Origin: Eubacterium sp.
Lineage (GTDB): Bacteria; Bacillota; Clostridia; Oscillospirales; Acutalibacteraceae
Direction: 5' to 3'
Length of the DNA stretch: 64,000 nucleotides
Assembly (NCBI GenBank): GCA_017450645.1
Contig: JAFSTE010000003.1
Coordinates: 1-64,000, forward strand
The position numbers and the translations under genes were made by a program. This document shows positions 11,715 through 20,456 of this stretch, one piece after another. The stretch's first letter is position 1, and the number at the start of each line of letters is the position of its first letter. Under the pieces are notes generated by a model. That model searched no databases and had not been told where the DNA came from. It saw only the letters and a program-made list of their open reading frames with translations.

Positions 11715-11764
11715 ATGAAGGGATTAATAGCGTTTTTATGAAAAACGCTTCAATCCCGCAATGA
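11715..11764 (+). other. Two overlapping micro-ORFs in a hairpin
   Basis: After an excellent ribosome site (GAGGAGAAAGG) lie an 8-codon ORF (MKGLIAFL, 11715-11741) and an overlapping 8-codon ORF (MKNASIPQ, 11738-11764). Both are spread over a strong hairpin (11720-11757: GGGATT/AATCCC outer arms, AGCGTTTTT/AAAAACGCT inner arms). This may be a leader that tunes expression of the ANTAR gene, or a non-coding structure that happens to start with ATG. Confidence 0.4.
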
Positions 11765-11788
11765 CTTTGGACGAAAGGGGGGAGCAAT

Positions 11789-12376
11789 ATGTCATTAAAA
11801 GAGCAGGCGTACAGCGTGCTTGTTGTATCGTCGGTAGATAATTTTCATTCCGCTATGACGGCAATGCTCCCTGAAGTAAGCTTTCAGCCTGTTGTAAAGG
11901 TTTCAACCGTTGCCGAAGCACAGCGCGCGGCGGCTGAACGCAGCTTTGATTTTGTGATTATCAACGCGCCGCTTAAGGACGATATAGGCGTGCGCTTCGC
12001 CATAGACTGCAGCACCTCGCACAACTCGCTTGTACTGTTTTTAATCAGTAACGAAATTCACGGCGATGTGTACGCAAAGGTTGCCGAGCATGGCGTTTTC
12101 ACTCTGCCCAAGCCTATGTCAAAACAGACTATGGATAATGCCCTGCGCTGGCTCTTGACCGCAAAAAGGAAGCTGTCGGGCGCAGAAAAGAAAACCACTA
12201 AAATTGAGGATAAGATGGAGGAAATCCGCCTTGTCAATAAAGCCAAGTGGCTGCTTATAAGTAACGAAGGACTCCTCGAGCCCGAAGCGCACCGCTTCCT
12301 CGAAAAAGAGGCTATGAACCGCTGTATTACCAAAAAAGAAGTTGCGCAGGAAATCATTGATAAGTATTCGCAATAA
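11789..12376 (+). CDS. ANTAR-domain RNA-binding antiterminator with degenerate receiver domain
   Basis: A 195-residue protein with a receiver-like N-terminal domain (about 1-120) and a C-terminal ANTAR domain (about 135-192), seen in KAKWLLISNEGLLEPEAHRFLEKEAM and ITKKEVAQEII (read in two pieces). ANTAR proteins bind leader hairpins and prevent termination. The receiver's phospho-acceptor position appears to be Asn (FVIINAPL) and the acidic pair near residue 15 is missing (VVSSVD), while the conserved lysine remains in LPKPMS, so it is probably a pseudo-receiver that senses something other than phosphorylation. Location behind glnA, whose leader has an attenuator, suggests that glnA and possibly gdhA and pyrG are its targets. 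The ATG follows GGGGGGAGC. Confidence 0.85.
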   Translation: MSLKEQAYSVLVVSSVDNFHSAMTAMLPEVSFQPVVKVSTVAEAQRAAAERSFDFVIINAPLKDDIGVRFAIDCSTSHNSLVLFLISNEIHGDVYAKVAEHGVFTLPKPMSKQTMDNALRWLLTAKRKLSGAEKKTTKIEDKMEEIRLVNKAKWLLISNEGLLEPEAHRFLEKEAMNRCITKKEVAQEIIDKYSQ

Positions 12377-12382
12377 AAAAGT

Positions 12383-12460
12383 AGGGGCGGGTTTCCACGC
12401 CCGCCCGTAATATTAGATAGCATTAGGGAGGGCACAGAGACCCTCCCCTACATTTTTTAT
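12383..12460 (+). terminator. Two GC-rich hairpins, the second terminator-like
   Basis: GGGCGGG/CCCGCCC (about 12386-12406) and TAGGGAGGG/CCCTCCCCTA (12424-12450), the latter followed by CATTTTTTAT. They end the glnA-ANTAR unit. Their sequence style resembles dispersed palindromes of gut Clostridia; there is no second copy of exactly these in the window. Confidence 0.6.
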
Positions 12461-12477
12461 GATAAGTGCAGCTCTTT

Positions 12478-13242
12478 TTATCTTTTTTTATACATCACAA
12501 GCTCGGGGTTTGCACCCTCTGCTTCATAAGTACAGATTAGTATAAATTCCATATTCGCAAGTACGCCGAAGCATCTGTCGCCGCCGAATTCGCACTCGAG
12601 CTGCGTGCCGAGATAGGTCGTGTTGTCGTTAAGGAATTTTACGCCTGCACCGCTCGGCAGAGTGTATTCAAGGTTTACGAATTTACCCACAAGCGCGTTA
12701 AGGCTCTCGACCTTAGGCATACCCTCGATATTAAGGGCGTTAATCTCGTCGATAAGCTGCTTTTTAAACTCGTCGAACTCGCCGTCGTCGCTTAACTCCT
12801 CATACTTTTTCCAGTAATTCAGAGTCGGCAGCATTTGCTGCATATACTCGCGCGCCTGCTGCTCGCTGAAGCCCTCTTTAACCATATGCGGTACGCAGAT
12901 GTCAATCATCTCGTCCATATCGCTGTAGGTGTATGTGCCGTCGGCGTAGCACCATTTGCAGTATTCCTCGTTGAGAGTGCCGTCCTTATTTCTGCCTATC
13001 ATCTCGTCCTCGAGCGGCATTCCGCAGCACTGACAAACGAGCTTTTTAGGCGCACCGAGCAAGGTGTTAATCGAAACATCAAACAGGTTTGATAAAAGCT
13101 TCAGCGTTTCGGTATTCGGTACTGTTTCGCCGTTTTCCCAGCGCGATACCGCCTGGCGGGTTACAAATACCTTTTTTGCAAGCTCGTCCTGCGAAAGACC
13201 CGCTTTTGTTCTAAGTTCATATATTACATCTTTTGTATTCAT
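12478..13242 (-). CDS. XRE-family transcriptional regulator with zinc-ribbon domain
   Basis: A 254-residue protein: a Cro/C1-type helix-turn-helix at residues ~7-61 (LRTKAGLSQDELAKK, TRQAVSRWENGETVPNTETL), then a Cys-rich module with CQCCGMPL and CKWCY (about 70-96) of the putative zinc-ribbon type, a helical segment, and a ~90-residue C-terminal domain of unknown role. HTH plus this zinc ribbon is a recurring clostridial architecture of unclear function. The ATG follows AGGGGGTAA. It stands alone on the minus strand, with no obvious operon partner; the HAD gene is upstream on the same strand by 63 bases. Confidence 0.8.
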   Translation of the reverse strand: MNTKDVIYELRTKAGLSQDELAKKVFVTRQAVSRWENGETVPNTETLKLLSNLFDVSINTLLGAPKKLVCQCCGMPLEDEMIGRNKDGTLNEEYCKWCYADGTYTYSDMDEMIDICVPHMVKEGFSEQQAREYMQQMLPTLNYWKKYEELSDDGEFDEFKKQLIDEINALNIEGMPKVESLNALVGKFVNLEYTLPSGAGVKFLNDNTTYLGTQLECEFGGDRCFGVLANMEFILICTYEAEGANPELVMYKKR

Positions 13243-13305
13243 ATCATTACCCCCTTGGTACCATTGTAATATGAATAGTTTTGACTTGCAAGCAACCCGC
13301 AGTTG

Positions 13306-14121
13306 CTAAAACATTATTCTGTTAATTCCGTGCGCCACGCCGCTTTCTGCATTACTTTTTGTAACGTATTTTGCCGCCGCCTTGCACGCGTCGCTCGCGT
13401 TACCCATTGCAAAGCCGTATTTTGCAAAATTAATCATCGGTATATCGTTAGACTCGTCGCCGAACGCCATACATTCATCGGGCGAAATGCCGAGCGTGTC
13501 GCACAGCGCCTTCATCGCCGAGCCCTTGTCTGCGCCCTTTCCGGTTATATCAATCCCTACGGAAAACGAAGTCGTAACCTCAAGGTCGTCGAATGTTTTG
13601 AGCCTGTCCCAGATTTCATTATACAGCGCTTTGTCAAAGATGTGCGGCGTGATTTTTTCGATACTCTTTCCGTTTAAGGTTTTAATAATATCCTCGCACA
13701 CCACCATACCCTTCAGCGCTTCGTCAAGAAATTCCTTAGGCAGCTCCTCGTCCGAGAAAAACTGCGCCCGCTTTTCCTCGGCATAGCTCTGACCGTTTTC
13801 GTAAATCTCCATAAATATGTCAAAGCTGCACAGATATTCAATGACCTGCTTTGCGCTGTTCCAAGGCATAGCGTTTTCGTATACGGTGCGCTTTTGCTTT
13901 CTGTCGTATACGGCCGCGCCGTTTGAGTGGATTATGTAGTCAATCTCGGGCACCTGCTCGCACACATTACCTATTATCGAGCGTGCTCTGCCGGTTGCAA
14001 TAGCTATAAGCGCACCGCTTTCGTGCGCTTTTTTAAGTGCTGCTCTGTTTTCATCACTTACTGTGATATGGTCCTCGCTTGTCAGCGTGCCGTCCATATC
14101 AAGGGCAATCAGCTTAACCAT
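13306..14121 (-). CDS. Cof-type HAD-IIB phosphatase
   Basis: A 271-residue haloacid-dehalogenase phosphatase. Motif I is IALDMDGTLTSEDH with nucleophile D8, motif II is AIATGR, and motif IV is MAFGDESNDIPMI; the cap between them is of the IIB type. Such enzymes hydrolyse small phosphorylated metabolites such as sugar phosphates or pyridoxal phosphate, and the substrate cannot be predicted. The ATG follows GGGAGG. Confidence 0.88.
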   Translation of the reverse strand: MVKLIALDMDGTLTSEDHITVSDENRAALKKAHESGALIAIATGRARSIIGNVCEQVPEIDYIIHSNGAAVYDRKQKRTVYENAMPWNSAKQVIEYLCSFDIFMEIYENGQSYAEEKRAQFFSDEELPKEFLDEALKGMVVCEDIIKTLNGKSIEKITPHIFDKALYNEIWDRLKTFDDLEVTTSFSVGIDITGKGADKGSAMKALCDTLGISPDECMAFGDESNDIPMINFAKYGFAMGNASDACKAAAKYVTKSNAESGVAHGINRIMF

Positions 14122-14200
14122 ATAATCCTCCCGTCAGTTTTTTACATTATATCATATAAATAACTTAAAAACAAATACATTATACCTTAACGGCTTAATG

Positions 14201-14229
14201 TTGACTTAAACCCTAAATCGTTATACAAT
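14201..14229 (+). promoter_or_regulatory. Promoter of the rhamnoside operon
   Basis: TTGACT (14201-14206) and TACAAT (14224-14229), 17-base spacer, about 30 bases upstream of the esterase ATG. Confidence 0.65.
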
Positions 14230-14258
14230 AAAAAAGTATTAATTTATGGGGTGACACT

Positions 14259-14993
14259 ATGTGTAAAAACTATTTTGACACTAACGAATACGGCCTGCAG
14301 TTTTACAGGGCGACGGGCGAGGGCAAAAAGCCCTTTGCCGTAATCTGTCCGGGCGGCGGCTACTATATGGTCAGCGCCCACAACGAGGGCGTACCATTTG
14401 CAAAGCGGCTGAACGCGCTGGGATACTCGGCGTTTGTTTTGCGCTACCGCGTCGGCAGCAAGGCTAAATGCCCCGCGCCGCTTGATGATTTGGCGTGCGC
14501 GGTAAGGCATATTATCGAAAACGCCGATGAATACAATGTAAAAACCACCGGCTACTCGGTCTGGGGCTCGTCCGCGGGCGGACATCTCGCGGGACTGTTT
14601 TCGAGCGAGCGTATCTGCAAGGGCGTGTACAACCTGCCGCAACCGTCGGCGGTGATACTTGTTTATCCCGTTATCACGATGGGCGCTATCAGCCACTGCG
14701 ACAGCGTTAAAAATTTCCTCGGCGAAAACCCAACGGACGAGGAGATTAAAGCTGCGTCCATCGAAAATAATGTCAATTCAAACTATCCGCCGACATTTTT
14801 GTGGAACGCACTTGACGACGATTGCGTCAATCCGCAAAACGGCGAAATTATGAAAAACGCGCTTGAGCGCTATGGCGTGGAGTATGAATTTTTGCAGTTT
14901 AAAACGGGCGGGCATGGAATAGGACTCGGTATCGGTACCGAGTGCGAGCCCTGGTTTGACAGGGCGGTTGCCTTCTGGCAGAAAGAGGTGTAA
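14259..14993 (+). CDS. Alpha/beta-hydrolase, sugar acetylesterase-like
   Basis: A 244-residue alpha/beta hydrolase of the acetyl-xylan-esterase / BD-FAE-like group. The oxyanion segment CPGGGYYMVSAHNEG and nucleophile elbow GSSAGGH are clear, and the C-terminal GGHGIGLG supplies the catalytic histidine; an Asp lies in LDDDCVNPQNG. No signal peptide, so deacetylation of imported oligosaccharides is likely. It is the first gene of a run with rhamnulokinase, GH2 and GH78, with only one base before the rhaB start, which places it in breakdown of acetylated rhamnose-containing glycans (inference). Confidence 0.82.
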   Translation: MCKNYFDTNEYGLQFYRATGEGKKPFAVICPGGGYYMVSAHNEGVPFAKRLNALGYSAFVLRYRVGSKAKCPAPLDDLACAVRHIIENADEYNVKTTGYSVWGSSAGGHLAGLFSSERICKGVYNLPQPSAVILVYPVITMGAISHCDSVKNFLGENPTDEEIKAASIENNVNSNYPPTFLWNALDDDCVNPQNGEIMKNALERYGVEYEFLQFKTGGHGIGLGIGTECEPWFDRAVAFWQKEV

Positions 14994-14994
14994 A

Positions 14995-16353
14995 ATGACT
15001 TATCATTTAGCAATAGATTTAGGCGCTTCAAGCGGCAGGCACATCCTCGGCTACATAGAGGACGGTAAGCTAAAGCTTGAAGAAGTGTACAGATTTGAGG
15101 ACTATTTAACCGAGCGGGACGGCGAGTTTTCCTGGGATATTGATAAAATGGTGCGCGAGGTTAAGGCGGGTATTGCAAAGTGCAGTGATATCGGCAAAAT
15201 CCCTGCGACTATCGCTATCGATACCTGGGGCGTTGACTATGTTTTGCTTGACGAGAATAAAGAGGAGATACTGCCCGCAGTTTCGTACCGCGACGGCAGA
15301 ACCTTTGATGTGCTTGACGAGGTCGGCGCGATTATACCGCAGGAGGAGCTGTACGGAATTACCGGTATCCAAAAGGCGAACTATAACACGATTTATCAGC
15401 TTTATTGCGACAAAAAGAGCGGCAAGCTTAATAACGCGCGCTACTTTTTAAATATGCCCGACTACCTTGCGTTTAAGCTTACGGGCGTTATTAAAAACGA
15501 GTACACCGAGGCTACCACGACTAACCTTATTAACGCTAAAACCAAGAGCTGAGACGAGGATATTCTCGAACGCCTTGGTATTAATAAAGACATTTTCAGT
15601 CCCGTTTCAACACCCTGCACCGAGGTCGGCGACCTTAAGGGCTTCGACTTTGAGAGTAAGGTTGTCCTTGCGCCCTCGCACGACACCGCAAGCGCTGTAG
15701 CTGCTTGCTCCGTTGGCGACAGGGGAGTGTATATTTCGTCGGGCACATGGAGCCTTATCGGTACCGAAAACGCCGAAGCGGTGCTTACCGAGGAGGCTAT
15801 GGCGGCTAACTTTACTAACGAGGGCGGAATTAACTACCGCTACCGTTTTCTTAAAAACTATATGGGTATGTGGCTGTTTCAGAATATTCGCAAAAATCTT
15901 AACAAAAAGTATTCCTACGACGAAATGATGCACCTTGCTATGAACAGCGACGGCTTTGAATATATCGACACGAACGCTAAGGAGTTTGTCGCGCCCGATA
16001 ATATGATTGACGCTATCAGGGCGCACACTGGTAAGCCGGACCTTCCGCTCGGCGAGGTTATAAATTCGGTTTATCATTCGCTTGCTAAAGCGTATGCAAG
16101 CGTTGTTTTTGAGATAGAAAAAATCAGCGGCAAAACCGTTGATACCGTTAATATTGTTGGCGGCGGCTGCAAAGACGAGTACCTTAACCGCCTTACCGCG
16201 CAGTACACCGGAAAAAAGGTGCTCGCTGGCCCCGTAGAAGCTACCGCAACGGGTAATATCATATCTCAGCTTATTTATTCAAACGAGGTTGACTCGCTCG
16301 AAAAGGCGAGGGAGCTTGTAAAAATCTCCTTTAATACTAAGGAAATCGTATGA
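14995..16353 (+). pseudogene. rhaB: Rhamnulokinase interrupted by in-frame TGA
   Basis: An FGGY-family sugar kinase read through as 452 residues, matching rhamnulokinase (ATP-dependent phosphorylation of L-rhamnulose). N-terminal DLGASSGRH, IAIDTWGVDYVLL and SYRDGRT are in the first part; ISSGTWSLIG and NIVGGGCKDEYLN in the second. A TGA at 15550-15552 breaks the frame after AKTKS, exactly where E. coli RhaB has Trp in DDWDESLL, so one G-to-A change (TGG to TGA) explains it. The reading frame is otherwise open on both sides. Either it is a recent nonsense mutation or readthrough occurs. The start ATG follows AAAGAGGTG; the stop overlaps the GH2 start (ATGA). Confidence 0.85.
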
Positions 16354-18494
16354 GAAAAATTACTAACCTTAACAAAGACTGGCGCTTTGAAATAAACGGA
16401 AGAGCCGAAACGGTTGACCTGCCGCACTGCTGGAACGCAAAGGACGGCACAACAAGAGATTATGTGCGCACACGCTGCGTCTATACTAAGGAGCTTGCTC
16501 CTACCGATAAGAATGCTTACTTGCTTGTCGAGGGAGCTAACTCGGTGTGCGAGGTCGCCGTTAACGGCAGCGTTATAAATACCCACAAGGGCGGATACAG
16601 CGCCTTTGCAACCGACCTTACACCTTATATAAAAAACGGCTGTAAGGTACAGCTTTTTGTGGATAACAGCGACTTTGAGGAGGTCTATCCCTCGACTGCG
16701 GACTTTACCTTCTGGGGCGGAGTTTACCGTAATGTCAGCCTTATTGAAACCGAGGATTGCCACTTTTCGTTTGGCGACTTTTCGTCAGAGGGTGTTTTCG
16801 CTACTCCAAAGAATCTCGGCGACAGCTGGGCACTTGATGTTAAATGCGTTATTGATAATTTCGACAACGGCGTTAAGCTAAGATGCACGCTGCTTGACCA
16901 TGACAGCAATATCGTAGCGCACGAAGTCAGCGACGAGTGCGAAATTACGCTTGACTGCGGCAGCCCTATTTTGTGGAACGGGCGCGAAAATCCGTATCTC
17001 TACACGCTGCAGTGCGAGCTCGTCAAGGGCTATGATATACTCGATAATGTGTCTGTAAGGGTAGGCTTTCGTACGGTTGAAATCGACAGCGAAAAGGGTC
17101 TGTTTTTAAACGGTAAGCACCTTAAGTTAAAGGGCGTTTCCCGCCATCAGGACAGACAGGATATGGGTAATGCCATTACCGAAAAGGAGCACCGCGAGGA
17201 CCTGGAGTTAATACTCGGGCTCGGTGCTGATTCGGTGCGCCTTGCCCACTATCAGCAAAATAAGTATTTTTACGATTTGTGCGACGAAAAGGGCGTGCTC
17301 GTCTGGGCGGAAGCGCCGGTTATTTCGTCGTTCAGCGAGGCTAAGCAGGATAACGCAAAGCAGCAGCTGACCGAGCTTGTTAAACAGAATTATAACCACC
17401 CCTCAATCTTTTGCTGGGGTATTGAAAACGAGATTACTCAAAACAGCAAAAACGCTAAAAATAAGGCGCTTGTGCCTTGTATAAGAGAGCTAAACGACCT
17501 TGTAAAATCGCTTGATAAAACGCGTTTTACGACCTGCGCGCAGCTGTCTATACTCGAGCAGGAGTCGCCGCTGAACTCCATAACCGACATCCTCGGTTAC
17601 AACCATTATTTCGGCTGGTACGACTTTAGCTTTGGCTTTCTTAATAAGTGGCTCGACGCCTTTCACAGCGACTATCCCGATATAAAGCTCTGCCTTTCGG
17701 AGTACGGCGCGGAGGGTCTTGTTAACCTCCATTCCGCAACCCCGACTCAGGGCGACTACTCCGAGGAGTATCAGTGCCGCTTCCACGAGGAGTACATTAA
17801 GGCTATTAATTCGCGCGACTGGCTCTGGGGCTCGTATGTATGGAATATGTTTGACTTCGGCGCTTCTAACAGACGCGAGGGCGGCGTTGTCGGCAAGAAC
17901 AATAAGGGACTTGTCACCTACGACCGAAAGATAAAAAAGGACTCGTATTATCTTTACAAAGCCTTTTGGAGCGACGAGCCTTTTGTGCATATCTGCGGCG
18001 AAAGGTTTAAGGTAAGAAAGCGCGGCGCATACGATATAAAGGTGTATTCTAACAAAGATACCGTTACGCTTAGTGTAAACGGAAAAGCCTATACCCAAAG
18101 CGGCGACAAAATTTTTATTTTTAAGGATATAGATATTGTTGACGGCGAAAATGTGCTTTCTGCAGATGGCCACGAAATTACGCTTATCGGCGCAGACGAG
18201 GCGGACAATTCCTACGCTATTTCTAACGAGAATTCGTTTGTAAGGAACTGGGAGAAAAAGAGCGACAGCGAAAACTATCTTTCGCCCGAAAGCACCGTTC
18301 GCGAGCTTGTAAAAAGCCGCGACGCGCATATTATGGTCGAGGGTAAGCTCGGCAGAGATAAGCTCAATAACCCCGCCCTTAAGCTCCTTTATCCGCTTAA
18401 AATTAAGAGCGCGCTTAAGCTTATGCGCGCGTTCGGTCTAACTAAAAATCAATGTATGTTACTGCAGGAATACACTTATGCAATACATAAATAA
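16350..18494 (+). CDS. Glycoside hydrolase family 2 (beta-galactosidase/glucuronidase type)
   Basis: A 714-residue GH2 enzyme: N-terminal sugar-binding domain (residues ~1-130), an immunoglobulin-like middle domain (~140-245), then the TIM barrel from ~246. The acid/base is E361 in GIENEI and the nucleophile is E451 in LSEYGAEG. The last ~150 residues contain an additional beta-domain and a helical tail. No signal peptide. It overlaps rhaB by 4 bases and GH78 by 17, so it is in one operon and should remove a beta-linked sugar from a rhamnose-containing glycan; galactose or glucuronate specificity is not resolved. Confidence 0.9.
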   Translation: MRKITNLNKDWRFEINGRAETVDLPHCWNAKDGTTRDYVRTRCVYTKELAPTDKNAYLLVEGANSVCEVAVNGSVINTHKGGYSAFATDLTPYIKNGCKVQLFVDNSDFEEVYPSTADFTFWGGVYRNVSLIETEDCHFSFGDFSSEGVFATPKNLGDSWALDVKCVIDNFDNGVKLRCTLLDHDSNIVAHEVSDECEITLDCGSPILWNGRENPYLYTLQCELVKGYDILDNVSVRVGFRTVEIDSEKGLFLNGKHLKLKGVSRHQDRQDMGNAITEKEHREDLELILGLGADSVRLAHYQQNKYFYDLCDEKGVLVWAEAPVISSFSEAKQDNAKQQLTELVKQNYNHPSIFCWGIENEITQNSKNAKNKALVPCIRELNDLVKSLDKTRFTTCAQLSILEQESPLNSITDILGYNHYFGWYDFSFGFLNKWLDAFHSDYPDIKLCLSEYGAEGLVNLHSATPTQGDYSEEYQCRFHEEYIKAINSRDWLWGSYVWNMFDFGASNRREGGVVGKNNKGLVTYDRKIKKDSYYLYKAFWSDEPFVHICGERFKVRKRGAYDIKVYSNKDTVTLSVNGKAYTQSGDKIFIFKDIDIVDGENVLSADGHEITLIGADEADNSYAISNENSFVRNWEKKSDSENYLSPESTVRELVKSRDAHIMVEGKLGRDKLNNPALKLLYPLKIKSALKLMRAFGLTKNQCMLLQEYTYAIHK

Positions 18495-20415
18495 TTACGC
18501 CTTTTCGGGCGCGTGGATAACCTCGGCGGAGTTTGCAAAGCTGAAAAAGATTAATGTTTTTCACCGTTATCTTGAACGCCCCGTGCGCGAAAAAAGCGAA
18601 TACCAAAACCGCCATATTCTTTTTCGCAAGAAGTTTAATTTAACCGAAACCAAGGACGCAAAAATAATTATCGGCGCGGACGACTGTTTTAAGCTCTACA
18701 TAAACGGTCGGTTTGTCGGCGAGTGCTTCAGCCAGAATGTACGCACCCTAGATGTCGAAAAATACCTTATTAAGGGCGAAAACCTCATCGCGGTACACAC
18801 CTATTACCAAGGGCTTATTAACCGCGTGTTTGTAAGTGGCGACAATTGCCACGGGCTGATTTGCGACCTTGTTGTCGGCGGAAAAACCGTACTTAAAAGT
18901 GACGAGAACTTTTTGTACGCATACCACAGCGCCTACACCTCAAACGGCGTTATCGGCTACGACACACAGTTTAGTGAAATTTACGACGCCGCAGCACGCG
19001 AGGTCGGGTTTGAACAGCCCGATTTTGACGACTCCTGCTGGCAGCACGCAAAGATTAATAATAACGCCTGCACGCTCGGCGTGAGCGAGTCAAAACCGCT
19101 CGTTTTCGAATCGGTAAAACCCGAGCTAACTAAAACCGATTACGGCTATTTTGCGGACTTCGGCGCAAACTATGTCGGCTACCTTAACCTGACTGTTAAG
19201 GGCGAGCGCGGCAGCGAGGTTGTGCTTCGTTTTTCGCAGGAGCTAAGCGACGGCAGGGCGCGTTATAAAATGCGCGCTAACTGTATTTACGAGGATAAAA
19301 TGCTTTTGTCGGGCGGAGCTGACGAGCTAAGGCAGTTTGATTACAAAGCTTTTCGCTACGCCGAGATAATTTTACCGCGGGGCGCCGGGCTTTACGAAAA
19401 CTCGGTTACGCTAACAGCAAGGCATTACCCCTTTAAAACGGAACAAAAGACCTTTGATAATCCCGACATAAAAAGCGTGTATGAACTCTGCATACATACG
19501 CTGAAATACGGTGTGCAGGAAACGGTTCAGGACTGCCCCGACAGAGAGAAGGGCTACTACCTCGGCGACGGCTGCTATATCGCGCTGACCTTCGGTAAGC
19601 TGACGGGCGATTATTCGCTTTTCAGACAGCTTGTGCGCGACGCGATTAAAACGAGCGCGGTGTCGCCCTCGCTTTTAACCTGCCTTAACTGCTCGCTTAT
19701 TCAGGAGATTGCGGAGTTTCCGCTTATTATGGTGTTCGCGGTAAAAATTTACCTTGAGCTTACGGGCGACAGCGCGTTTGTAAGCGAAATTATAAGCGGT
19801 CTTAAGTCAGTGCTCGACTGCTATAAAAGCGCCTACACCGACGTTACTTTGATTACTCATATTGACAAGTGGTGCGTGGTAGAGTGGCCCGATAATTTCA
19901 GGGATAATTACGACGCAGACCTTGAACAAAATAAGCTCCTTACCGAAACGCACTGCGTTATTAACGCCTACTACTACGCCGCTTTGAGCGCGTATAATGA
20001 CCTTGCAGGCGAGGAGCTTTACGATACAAAAGCTGTTAAAACGGCGTACCTTGACGCCTTTTACGACAGCCAAAACAAGCGCTTTAAAGACAGCGTTAAT
20101 ACTGACCGTTCAAGCCTTGTTTCAAACCTCTTTTCGTACTCCTTCGGCTTGTGCCCGAACGAAGCAAAGGAAGAGATTATTGCCGAGCTTGAAAACCGCG
20201 GCATACATTCGGTCAATATGTTCTGCGCGTTTCCGCTGCTTTACAGAATGCAAAGCGAGGGCAGAGATTTAACACAACACATTCTTAACAAAAACGCGTG
20301 GCTCAATATGCTGAGGGAAGGCGCAACAACCACCTTTGAAACCTGGGGCAAAGAGCAAAAGTGGAACACCTCGCTGTTTCACCTCACGCTGTCTTATATA
20401 GCATTTTTTATGTAA
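18478..20415 (+). CDS. Alpha-L-rhamnosidase, GH78
   Basis: A 645-residue family 78 alpha-L-rhamnosidase: N-terminal carbohydrate-binding and beta-sandwich domains (residues ~45-320), then an alpha/alpha-barrel. The active-site signature is QDCPDREKGYYLGDG at residues 351-365, and the distal TTFETWGKEQKWNTSLFH carries the second catalytic-region Glu. No signal peptide. The protein is shorter than typical 900-1000 residue GH78 enzymes. Its start overlaps the GH2 end. Released rhamnose would need isomerase and aldolase genes not present here, and the kinase upstream is broken. Confidence 0.88.
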   Translation: MQYINNYAFSGAWITSAEFAKLKKINVFHRYLERPVREKSEYQNRHILFRKKFNLTETKDAKIIIGADDCFKLYINGRFVGECFSQNVRTLDVEKYLIKGENLIAVHTYYQGLINRVFVSGDNCHGLICDLVVGGKTVLKSDENFLYAYHSAYTSNGVIGYDTQFSEIYDAAAREVGFEQPDFDDSCWQHAKINNNACTLGVSESKPLVFESVKPELTKTDYGYFADFGANYVGYLNLTVKGERGSEVVLRFSQELSDGRARYKMRANCIYEDKMLLSGGADELRQFDYKAFRYAEIILPRGAGLYENSVTLTARHYPFKTEQKTFDNPDIKSVYELCIHTLKYGVQETVQDCPDREKGYYLGDGCYIALTFGKLTGDYSLFRQLVRDAIKTSAVSPSLLTCLNCSLIQEIAEFPLIMVFAVKIYLELTGDSAFVSEIISGLKSVLDCYKSAYTDVTLITHIDKWCVVEWPDNFRDNYDADLEQNKLLTETHCVINAYYYAALSAYNDLAGEELYDTKAVKTAYLDAFYDSQNKRFKDSVNTDRSSLVSNLFSYSFGLCPNEAKEEIIAELENRGIHSVNMFCAFPLLYRMQSEGRDLTQHILNKNAWLNMLREGATTTFETWGKEQKWNTSLFHLTLSYIAFFM

Positions 20416-20420
20416 AATAA

Positions 20421-20456
20421 AGCACCGCAGGACTTTAAATCCTGCGGTGTGTTTTA
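20421..20456. terminator. Bidirectional terminator
   Basis: A 10-bp stem (CACCGCAGGA / TCCTGCGGTG) with T-rich and A-rich flanks, between converging GH78 and ABC permease genes. Confidence 0.85.

Noticed and set aside
15550..15552. Reassignment of TGA to tryptophan in this organism
   Set aside because: Several intact genes end in TGA at the expected place (dapL, rsmD, lysS), and TGG is used for Trp throughout, so the rhaB TGA is a local event.
17490..18329. 279-codon minus-strand ORF opposite the GH2 gene
   Set aside because: It lies wholly within a well-supported GH2 coding region, has a cysteine/basic-rich composition typical of shadow frames, and has no ribosome site. The same applies to long shadows at 30792-31565, 1759-2502 and 56617-57327.
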